Below are positions 57,728 to 64,000 of a stretch of DNA of 64,000 nt, in pieces. The stretch is taken from contig NZ_CP054840.1 of the NCBI RefSeq assembly GCF_013363755.1, forward strand, positions 3,155,501-3,219,500. Direction: 5' to 3'. Each line of letters opens with the position of its first letter. Within the stretch, counting starts at the first letter, position 1. The position numbers and the translations under genes were made by a program. The DNA comes from Comamonas antarctica (GTDB taxonomy: Bacteria; Pseudomonadota; Gammaproteobacteria; Burkholderiales; Burkholderiaceae_C). The notes below the pieces were generated by a model. The model worked only from the letters and a program-made list of their open reading frames with translations. It was not told the DNA's origin and searched no databases.

Positions 57728-60556
57728 TCAATGCGCCTGGTCCCAGTTCGGCCCCACACCGACTTCCGCCAGCAGCGGCACCTGGAGCTGCGCCACGCCC
57801 GCCATCAGGCGCGGAATCTCGCTCCTGAGCCAGTCGACATCGCTCTCGGGCAGCTCGAACACCAGTTCATCGTGCACCTGCAGCACGACCTGCACCGTGG
57901 GCCGGTGCGCATCGAGCTCGGCCTGCACCGCGACCATGGCCTGCTTGATCAGGTCGGCCGCCGTGCCCTGCATCGGCCCGTTGATGGCCTGGCGCTCGGC
58001 GGCCTTCTTGCGCGGGCCGTTGCCGCCATTGATGTCCGGCAGATACAGGCGCCGGCCCATCACGGTCTCGACATAGCCATGGGCGCGCGCGAATTCCACG
58101 GTGTCGTCCATGTAGCGCTTGACGCCGGGATAGCGCTGGAAATAGCGGTCGATGTAGGCCGCCGCGGCCTTGGTCTCTATGCCCAGGTTCTTCGCCAGGC
58201 CGAAGCTGCTCATGCCGTAGATCAGGCCGAAGTTGATGACCTTGGCATAGCGGCGCTGTTCGCTGCTGACCTGCTCGACCTCGACGCTGAAAACCTCGGC
58301 GGCGGTGGCGCGGTGCACGTCGCGGCCTTCCTGGAAAGCCCGCAGCAGCGATTCGTCGCCCGACAGGTGGGCCATGATGCGCAGCTCGATCTGCGAATAG
58401 TCGGCGCTGGCGATCACATGGCCCGGAGCCGCGACGAACGCCTCGCGCACGCGCCGGCCTTCGGGCGTGCGGATCGGAATGTTCTGCAGGTTCGGGTCGT
58501 TGCTCGACAGGCGGCCCGTCACCGCCACGGCCTGCGCATAGTGCGTGTGCACGCGGCCCGTGCGCGGCAGCGCGAGCTGCGCCAGCTTGTCCGTGTAGGT
58601 GCCCTTGAGCTTGGACAGGCTGCGGTGCTCGAGCAGCTTGGCCGGCAGCGGATAGTCGGCCGCGAGCTTCTCCAGCACTTCCTCATCGGTGCTGCGCGCG
58701 CCCGTCGCGGTCTTCTTCACCACCGGCATGCCCAGCTTGTCGAAGAAGATCTCGCCGAGCTGCTTGGGGCTCGACAGGTTGAACGGCTGGCCCGCGATTT
58801 CGAAGGCCTCGTTTTCCAGCTGCACGATGCGCTGGCCCAGGTCGTTGCTCTGCTTGGCCAGCGCCGCGGCGTCGATCAGCACGCCATTGCGCTCGATGCG
58901 AAACAGCGCCTCGCTGGTCTCGAGTTCGAGCGCGTAGACCGCACGCAGCCGGGGCTCGGCCTCGAGCTGCGGCCACAGCACGCGGTGCACGTCGAGCGTC
59001 TGGTCGGAGTCTTCGCAGGAATAGGCCGCGGCCTTCTCGACCGGCACCTGCGCGAACGGGATCTGGCGCGCGCCCTTGCCGCACAGGTCCTCATAGCTGG
59101 TGCCGGTGCGGTTGGTATGGCGCAGCGCCAGACTGGTCAGGCCATGCGGGCGGTGCACTTCGAGCACATAGCTCTGCAGCATGGTGTCGTGGGCGTAGCC
59201 GCGCACGTCGATGCCATGGTTGGCAAACACATGGCGGTCGTATTTGATGTGCTGGCCCAGCTTGGGGCGCTCGGGATTCTCGAGCCAGGGCTTGAGGCGC
59301 GCCAGCACTTCATCGAGCGGCAGCTGCGCCGGCACGTCGAGGCCTTCGTGGCACAGCGGGATATAAGCCGCCGCGCCCGGCGCGACGCTGAAGCTCAGGC
59401 CCACGATCTTGGCCTGCAGCTCGTCCAGCGAGGTGGTCTCGGTGTCGAGCGCCGTGAGCGGCGCGGCCTCGATCTTCGCGAGCCAGGCGTCGAAGCTCTC
59501 CCAGGTCAGGATCACGTCGTAGTCGACCTTGCGCTCCTGCGCGGCAATGGCTTCCTCGGTGGCTTCCTCCGACTCCTGGCGCTCGGCAAACATGTCGTCC
59601 GTGTCCTGGTCGGCACGCGGCTTGCCGGCCTTGGGCTTGGCCTTGCTTGCCGCCTCGGCCTCGGCCTCGGCGCGGTTTTCCAGCGCCATGGCCAGGCCGC
59701 GAAAGCCGTATTCCATGTAGAAATCACGCAGCGCGCGGTCTTCGGGCGCGCGCCATTCCAGCGCGTCGAGCGACGGCAGGCCCACCACATGCTCGACCAG
59801 GTCGCAGTCGGTCTTGATGGTCACCAGCTGGCGGCCCGTGGGCAGCCAGTCGAGACTGTCGCGCAGGTTCTGCCCAGCCACGCCCTTGATCTCGTCGGCG
59901 CGCGCCAGCAGCGCATCGAGCGAGCCGTATTCATTGAGCCACTTGGCCGCGGTCTTGGGCCCGACCTTGGGCACGCCGGGCACGTTGTCGACGGTATCGC
60001 CGACCAGCGTCTGGTAATCGACCATCAGCGACGGCGGCACGCCGAACTCGGCCGTCACGCCGGCCACGTCGCGCACCTTGCCGTTCATGGTGTCGATGAT
60101 GGTGATGTGCTCGTCGACCAGCTGGCTCAGGTCCTTGTCGCCGCTCGAGACCACCACGCGCACGCCCTGGCGCGAAGCCACCTGCGCCAGCGTGCCGATC
60201 ACGTCGTCGGCCTCGACGCCGTTGATGGCCAGCACCGGCCAGCCCAGCATGCGCACCACGGCGTGGATCGGTTCGATCTGCGTGCGCAGGTCGTCGGGCA
60301 TCGGCGAGCGGTGCGCCTTGTATTCGGGATAGATCGCGTCGCGGAAGGTCGGCCCGCTGGCATCGAAGATGCAGACCGCGTAGTCGGCCGGCACCTCGCG
60401 CTTGAGCGACTGCAGCATGTTGATCATGCCGCGGATCGCGCCCGTGGCGGGACTGGCCGGATCGCCGGGGCGCGCCCGCAGGTCGGGCATGGCGTGGTAG
60501 GCGCGGTAGAGATAGCTGGAGCCGTCCACCAGCACCAGTGTCTTGGAATTGCTCAT
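57728..60556 (-). CDS. polA: DNA polymerase I
   Basis: Repair polymerase and Okazaki-fragment processing enzyme. The 942-residue protein has the 5' nuclease domain (1 to about 290; LVLVDGSSYLYRAYHAMPDL, ISSGDKDLSQLVD region), the 3'-5' exonuclease domain (DTETTSLDELQ, acidic residues intact) and the polymerase domain with motif A ASADYSQIELRIMAHLS, motif B RRYAKVINFGLIYGMSSFGL and motif C VHDELVFELPE. A Lys/Ala-rich and acidic linker (about 305-340) separates the first two. Exonuclease residues look intact, so proofreading is likely. It is divergent to the DUF2782 gene with 66 bases between. Confidence 0.97.
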   Translation of the reverse strand: MSNSKTLVLVDGSSYLYRAYHAMPDLRARPGDPASPATGAIRGMINMLQSLKREVPADYAVCIFDASGPTFRDAIYPEYKAHRSPMPDDLRTQIEPIHAVVRMLGWPVLAINGVEADDVIGTLAQVASRQGVRVVVSSGDKDLSQLVDEHITIIDTMNGKVRDVAGVTAEFGVPPSLMVDYQTLVGDTVDNVPGVPKVGPKTAAKWLNEYGSLDALLARADEIKGVAGQNLRDSLDWLPTGRQLVTIKTDCDLVEHVVGLPSLDALEWRAPEDRALRDFYMEYGFRGLAMALENRAEAEAEAASKAKPKAGKPRADQDTDDMFAERQESEEATEEAIAAQERKVDYDVILTWESFDAWLAKIEAAPLTALDTETTSLDELQAKIVGLSFSVAPGAAAYIPLCHEGLDVPAQLPLDEVLARLKPWLENPERPKLGQHIKYDRHVFANHGIDVRGYAHDTMLQSYVLEVHRPHGLTSLALRHTNRTGTSYEDLCGKGARQIPFAQVPVEKAAAYSCEDSDQTLDVHRVLWPQLEAEPRLRAVYALELETSEALFRIERNGVLIDAAALAKQSNDLGQRIVQLENEAFEIAGQPFNLSSPKQLGEIFFDKLGMPVVKKTATGARSTDEEVLEKLAADYPLPAKLLEHRSLSKLKGTYTDKLAQLALPRTGRVHTHYAQAVAVTGRLSSNDPNLQNIPIRTPEGRRVREAFVAAPGHVIASADYSQIELRIMAHLSGDESLLRAFQEGRDVHRATAAEVFSVEVEQVSSEQRRYAKVINFGLIYGMSSFGLAKNLGIETKAAAAYIDRYFQRYPGVKRYMDDTVEFARAHGYVETVMGRRLYLPDINGGNGPRKKAAERQAINGPMQGTAADLIKQAMVAVQAELDAHRPTVQVVLQVHDELVFELPESDVDWLRSEIPRLMAGVAQLQVPLLAEVGVGPNWDQAH

Positions 60557-60622
60557 GCCAGCGATTGTGCACGCGCGCAGAGGCTGCTATGCGCGCAATT
60601 CCCCAGGCTCTACAATCCCACC

Positions 60623-60970
60623 ATGCGCGCCGCTCCACTCCTCCTTCTCCTCAGCCTGGCTGCCGGCCCCGTGCTGGCCCAGAGTCTGCCCGCCACTCCC
60701 ATCGAGGGAGCGCCTGGCACTCCCATCGAGGGTGCGCCTGACGCGCCGCCCGACCGGACGAATCAGCGCGTGGAGCGCATCCGCATCGAGGACGAAGGCA
60801 GCCGCGTCGACGAGTTGCGCATCGGCGGCCAGACCCGCAGCATCACCGTGACCCCCAAGGTCACCGAGATGCCCGCCTATGAAGTCCAGCCCACCGAAGG
60901 CGAGCGCGCGCGCAACCGCAGCGGCTCCGAAATCACGGGCCCGCGGGTGTGGAACCTCCGCAAGTTCTAA
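60623..60970 (+). CDS. DUF2782 domain protein
   Basis: Small exported protein of unknown function. The 115 residues begin with a signal peptide [20 protein letters not shown], followed by a repeated TPIEGAP motif and a conserved-looking body ([20 protein letters not shown] and [11 protein letters not shown]). DUF2782 genes commonly lie between polA and thrB in Burkholderiales. The TACAAT hexamer at 60611-60616 is only 6 bases before the ATG, so the mRNA may be leaderless or nearly so. Its frame continues far upstream inside polA on the opposite strand, but that part is not coding. Confidence 0.85.
   Translation: MRAAPLLLLLSLAAGPVLAQSLPATPIEGAPGTPIEGAPDAPPDRTNQRVERIRIEDEGSRVDELRIGGQTRSITVTPKVTEMPAYEVQPTEGERARNRSGSEITGPRVWNLRKF
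60695..60742 (+). repeat. 24-bp tandem duplication in the DUF2782 gene
   Basis: Two units starting ACTCCCATCGAGGG and differing in two positions sit head to tail. They encode TPIEGAPG and TPIEGAPD just after the signal peptide. Confidence 0.85.
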
Positions 60971-61026
60971 GCGCTTCCTTCTTTCCCTTCTCCTTCCTGC
61001 GCCGCCCCCCCGGGCGAGCCCCTGCC

Positions 61027-61986
61027 ATGGCTGTTTTTACCGAAGTCTCCGAAAAAGAGGCGCGCGAGCTGCTGCGCCAACTGCCATTGGGCACCTTCCA
61101 GAGCCTGCGCGGCATCCAGGGCGGCATTGAAAACACCAACTATTTCCTCACTACCGACCAGGGGGAATGGGTGCTCACGCTGTTCGAGCGCCTCACGGCC
61201 CAGCAGCTGCCGTTCTACCTGCACCTGATGAAGCACCTCGCGCACGCCGGCATCCCCGTGCCCGACCCGCAGGCCAACCGCCAGACCGGCGACATCCTGC
61301 TGCGCGTGTGCGGCAAGCCTGCGGCCGTGGTCAACCGGCTGCGCGGCAGCAGCCAGCTCGCGCCCGCGCCCGTGCACTGCGCGGCCGTGGGCGAGATGCT
61401 GGCGCGCATGCACCTCGCGGGCCGCGACTTCGGACGCCAGCAGCCCAACCTGCGCGGCCTGCCCTGGTGGAATGAGACCGCGCCCGTGGTGCAGCCCTAT
61501 CTGGACGGCGCGCTGGCCGAACTGCTGCAGTCCGAACTGGCCTTCCAGAACCATATTGCTGCCTCGTCGGCTTATGCGGCGCTGCCGCGCGGCCCGGTGC
61601 ATGCCGACCTGTTCCGCGACAACGTCATGTTCGAGGGCGAGCAGCTCACCGGCTTCTTCGACTTCTACTTCGCGGGTGTCGACACCTGGCTGTTCGATCT
61701 CGCCGTCTGTCTCAACGACTGGTGCATCGACCACGCCACGGGCGCGCACGACGCGCCGCGCGCCCAGGCCATGCTGGCCGCCTACCAGCGCGTGCGCCCG
61801 CTCACCGGCGCCGAGCGCGAACTGCTCAATGCCCAGTTGCGCGCCAGCGCACTGCGCTTCTGGATCTCGCGCCTGTGGGACTTCTACCTGCCGCGCGAAG
61901 CCGCGCTGCTCACGCCGCACGACCCGCGCCACTTCGAGCGCGTGCTGCGCCAGCGCATCGCGCATCCACTGAGCCTGGCGGCATAG
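61027..61986 (+). CDS. thrB: Homoserine kinase, ThrB2 (aminoglycoside phosphotransferase fold)
   Basis: Phosphorylates homoserine in threonine synthesis. The 319-residue protein is of the APH-like type found in beta- and some gammaproteobacteria instead of GHMP-fold ThrB. It starts [20 protein letters not shown] and has the nucleotide-site region [17 protein letters not shown], the catalytic-loop motif [16 protein letters not shown] and metal-binding [12 protein letters not shown] 61027 was chosen because it matches the family N-terminus; the 26-codon extension overlaps the DUF2782 gene. Confidence 0.93.
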   Translation: MAVFTEVSEKEARELLRQLPLGTFQSLRGIQGGIENTNYFLTTDQGEWVLTLFERLTAQQLPFYLHLMKHLAHAGIPVPDPQANRQTGDILLRVCGKPAAVVNRLRGSSQLAPAPVHCAAVGEMLARMHLAGRDFGRQQPNLRGLPWWNETAPVVQPYLDGALAELLQSELAFQNHIAASSAYAALPRGPVHADLFRDNVMFEGEQLTGFFDFYFAGVDTWLFDLAVCLNDWCIDHATGAHDAPRAQAMLAAYQRVRPLTGAERELLNAQLRASALRFWISRLWDFYLPREAALLTPHDPRHFERVLRQRIAHPLSLAA

Positions 61987-62138
61987 GCTTGCGCCTTGCC
62001 TTGCGGGGTGTTGCCGGCAAGGCCAGCGGCCGAATGCCAGCAGCCGGATGCCGGTCAAAAATGCCTGCGGTACAGTAGCGCTGTTGGCGCCCGCACGCGC
62101 CAGCCATCGCTACGCCTCCCCAGGATTCAAACCGCTTC

Positions 62139-62939
62139 ATGAAACTCCAGATCGTTCCCGCGCGCACCGGTGTGCAGTGGGTCAAACTCGGCGTCCAGAC
62201 CTTCTGGCGCCAACCCATGGCGCTGGCCGCGCTTTTCTTCCTGGCGATTGCCGGCATGTCGCTGGTCTCGCTGGTGCCGCTGATCGGGCCGGCGCTGGCG
62301 CTGGCGCTGCTGCCCTGCACCTCGCTGGCCATGATGGTCGCGGCCGCGGAAGCCACGCAGGGCCGCTTTCCCACGCCGACGCTGCTGCTGGTGGCGTTTC
62401 GCACCGGCCGCCAGCGCCTGCGCGCGATGGTCACGCTGGGCCTGCTGTATGCCGTGGCCTTTCTGGCGATCATGGGGCTGTCGGCGCTGATCGATGGCGG
62501 CACCTTTGCCGAGGTCTACCTCGGCGGCGAGACCATGACGCGCGAGATTGCCGAAGACCCGGAGTTCCAGGCGGCGATGTGGCTGTCGATGGCGCTCTAC
62601 ATCCCGCTGTCGCTGGCTTTCTGGCATGCGCCCGGCCTGATCCACTGGCATGGCATTCCGCCCGTCAAGGCGCTGTTCTTCAGCTTTGTCGCCTGCCTGC
62701 GCAACTGGGGCGCGTATCTGGTGTTCGGCCTGGCATGGATGGTTTTCTTCCTCGCCTGCGGCATGGTGCTGGCGCTCGTGACCGGCATCCTGGCCAGCCT
62801 GATCGGCTCGATTGCGGGCGGCATCATGGTCGGCGCGGCCATGATGCTGGCCGCGATGTTCTTCACCTCGGTGGTGTTCACTTTCCGCGACAGCTTTTCC
62901 GCGCCGGACGGCCGCGAGCCGGAACTCAGTGGCGATTGA
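62139..62939 (+). CDS. BPSS1780-type membrane protein
   Basis: Conserved integral membrane protein of unknown function, typically beside thrB in Burkholderiales. The 266-residue protein starts MKLQIVPARTGVQWVKLGVQ, a family hallmark, and has about six membrane segments, including LPLIGPALALALLPC-like helices and a C-terminal double helix (ASLIGSIAGGIMVGAAMMLA). The ATG has no strong ribosome-binding site. The 152-base gap before it contains a GCCTTGCC/GGCAAGGC hairpin without a T-run. A strong terminator follows. Confidence 0.82.
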   Translation: MKLQIVPARTGVQWVKLGVQTFWRQPMALAALFFLAIAGMSLVSLVPLIGPALALALLPCTSLAMMVAAAEATQGRFPTPTLLLVAFRTGRQRLRAMVTLGLLYAVAFLAIMGLSALIDGGTFAEVYLGGETMTREIAEDPEFQAAMWLSMALYIPLSLAFWHAPGLIHWHGIPPVKALFFSFVACLRNWGAYLVFGLAWMVFFLACGMVLALVTGILASLIGSIAGGIMVGAAMMLAAMFFTSVVFTFRDSFSAPDGREPELSGD

Positions 62940-62966
62940 AGCCCGCGCGATTTTCAGCAGCCCATG

Positions 62967-62993
62967 AAAAAACGCCCCGAGGGGCGTTTTTTT
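62967..62993. terminator. Bidirectional rho-independent terminator
   Basis: The 12-bp stem AAAAAACGCCCC/GGGGCGTTTTTT with a 2-base apical gap (62967-62978, 62981-62992) has T-runs in both directions. It separates the BPSS1780-type gene from the convergent PhoX-type gene. Confidence 0.85.
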
Positions 62994-63017
62994 GTGGCTG
63001 GCCGCGGCTGACGCGTA

Positions 63018-64000
63018 TCAGACGCCGATCGGCTTGCCGTCGGTGCGCTGGATCACCACCGTGGCCGAGCGCGGGCGCACCTTGGTGCTGCTCACGACCG
63101 TGGCATCGGTCGTGTCGTAGGCAGGCCAGTTCACCGGGTGCTGGATGTTCAGGAAGATGCTGGTGTTGTCGGGCGAGTAGGCGACGCCGGTGATCTCGGC
63201 TTCGTTCGGGCCGACGAAGAAGCGGCGCAGGTCGGCCTGGTTGCTGGCATTGATGACCGGGCCCGTGCCGGTGCTCTCGCTCATGGGCTTGGGGATCACG
63301 GCCAGCATCTGGTCGTTGGTGGTCTTGGCCACGTTGTTGTTGCGGCCGCCGTCAAGGCCGTTGTCGGTCTGGATCCACATGATGCCGCGGCTGTCGAAGG
63401 ACAGGCCGTCCGGGCTGGCCAGCTGGTTCACGGCAGTCAGCGACGAGCGGTTGGTATCGGCGTTGTCCAGGTCCGATGCGCCGAAGACGAAGATGTCCCA
63501 GCGGAAGGCATTGGTGCCGCTCTGGTCATGCCAGCGGATGATGTGGCCGTTGGCGTTGTTCAGGCGCGGGTTGGCGGCATTGGTGCCGGTGGTCGCGTTG
63601 CGGCTGGTGTTGTTGGTCAGCGTCAGGTAGACGTCGCCATTGGTCGGGTGCACGGCGGTCCACTCGGGGCGGTCCATGGGCGTGGCGCCGACGAAGTCGG
63701 CCGCGCCGCGGGTGTTGATCAGGATCGCCTCCAGGCTGCCGAATTCGGCGCCCAGCGTCTTGCCGCCCTTGCCCACGGTGGCGGGGACCAGTGCGACCCA
63801 TTCGCCCGAGCCGTCGTCATTGAAGCGCGCGACATACAGCGTGCCCTTGTCGAGGTATTTGGCGCCGACATTGAGGCGGTCGGTGCGCGTCGCGTCCTTG
63901 GGGTCCCAGACGGCTTCCGACACGAAGCGGTAGACATATTCGAAGCGCGAATCGTCGCCGCAGTAGAACGCCAGCGGCTGGCCTTCGACCGGGTTGCCGT
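63018..64000 (-). CDS. PhoX-type (DUF839) alkaline phosphatase, C-terminal part
   Basis: Calcium- and iron-dependent phosphomonoesterase, usually Tat-exported. The 327 visible residues begin inside the protein (GNPVEGQPLAFYCGDDSRFE, with residues extending beyond the window edge) and continue to the end (RTDGKPIGV). Family features are YCGDDSRFEYVYRFV, EWTAVHPTNGDVYLTLTN, LASPDGLSFDSRGIMWIQTD and NEAEITGVAYSPDNTSIFLN. GTG 63923 opens a shorter frame but is not the true start, since clear homology continues upstream. The Tat signal is outside the window. Phosphate control is likely by family. Confidence 0.9.
   Translation of the reverse strand, partial: GNPVEGQPLAFYCGDDSRFEYVYRFVSEAVWDPKDATRTDRLNVGAKYLDKGTLYVARFNDDGSGEWVALVPATVGKGGKTLGAEFGSLEAILINTRGAADFVGATPMDRPEWTAVHPTNGDVYLTLTNNTSRNATTGTNAANPRLNNANGHIIRWHDQSGTNAFRWDIFVFGASDLDNADTNRSSLTAVNQLASPDGLSFDSRGIMWIQTDNGLDGGRNNNVAKTTNDQMLAVIPKPMSESTGTGPVINASNQADLRRFFVGPNEAEITGVAYSPDNTSIFLNIQHPVNWPAYDTTDATVVSSTKVRPRSATVVIQRTDGKPIGV

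Noticed and set aside
57731..60622. Long plus-strand open frame across polA
   Set aside because: Only its last 115 codons (from 60623) are real, as the DUF2782 gene; the rest is antisense to polA, with low-complexity Ala/Arg/Leu content.

Overview
The window is chromosomal DNA from a high-GC betaproteobacterium. Gene content and order point to Burkholderiales, most likely Comamonadaceae (an Acidovorax/Comamonas-like organism). The pointers are the block lepA-lepB-DUF4845-rnc-era-recO-pdxJ-acpS-nagZ, the block DUF177-rpmF-plsX-fabHDG-acpP-fabF-(small membrane protein)-rpoE-rseA-mucD, an rne/rluC divergon, a Bug-type binding protein, and thrB2 next to a BPSS1780-type membrane protein. This assignment rests on recognised protein families and remembered synteny; no search was run. 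No tRNA, rRNA, CRISPR array, prophage or insertion sequence was recognised.

Layout. 1-7610 (minus strand): translation and cell-envelope housekeeping operon from lepA down to nagZ, which is cut by the window start; several genes are linked by 1-8 base overlaps. 7611-11375 (minus): the envelope-stress module rpoE-rseA-mucD plus a small membrane protein; no rseB lies between rseA and mucD. 11464-17821 (minus): fatty acid and phospholipid initiation genes (DUF177, rpmF, plsX, fabH, fabD, fabG, acpP, fabF). 17848-19247 (plus): yceF and an RsmI-family methylase. 19308-23837 (plus): a compact four-gene accessory lipid cassette. 23986-26830 (minus): sppA, a phosphoglycolate-phosphatase-like HAD gene and rluC. 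26831-30673 (plus): a long leader and rne. 30752-33360 (plus): yaaA, a prolyl-4-hydroxylase-like oxygenase and queF. 33471-38648 (minus): a PAS chemoreceptor, dinB, a DMT exporter and an FMN-dependent alpha-hydroxyacid dehydrogenase. 38888-52300 (minus): a giant alpha-2-macroglobulin, a ugp-type ABC transporter, an EEP-fold hydrolase and pbpC. 52438-54901 (minus): a Bug-family binding protein and argH. 54954-56797 (plus): an AlgZ/AlgR-like two-component pair. 56789-60556 (minus): a ZIP metal transporter and polA. 60623-62939 (plus): a DUF2782 protein, thrB2 and a BPSS1780-type membrane protein. 63018-64000 (minus): the C-terminal part of a PhoX-type phosphatase.

The most unusual segment is 19308-23837. 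It encodes a sterol-desaturase-fold hydroxylase, a membrane fatty acid desaturase, a 644-residue protein that joins a DarB/StlD-like ketosynthase to a C-terminal heme-oxygenase-like diiron oxidase domain, and a 307-residue protein of unknown function. The genes are tightly packed, and the first two membrane oxidase genes are directly abutted. The cassette sits between two convergent backbone genes and is followed by a REP-like inverted repeat. The likely theme is condensation and oxidation of fatty acyl chains to a special lipid, possibly dialkylresorcinol-like, a ketone or an alkene, but the product cannot be read from the sequence.

Three intergenic copies of a short REP-like element (23868-23942, 33427-33470, 38794-38819) and several rho-independent terminators were located by eye.
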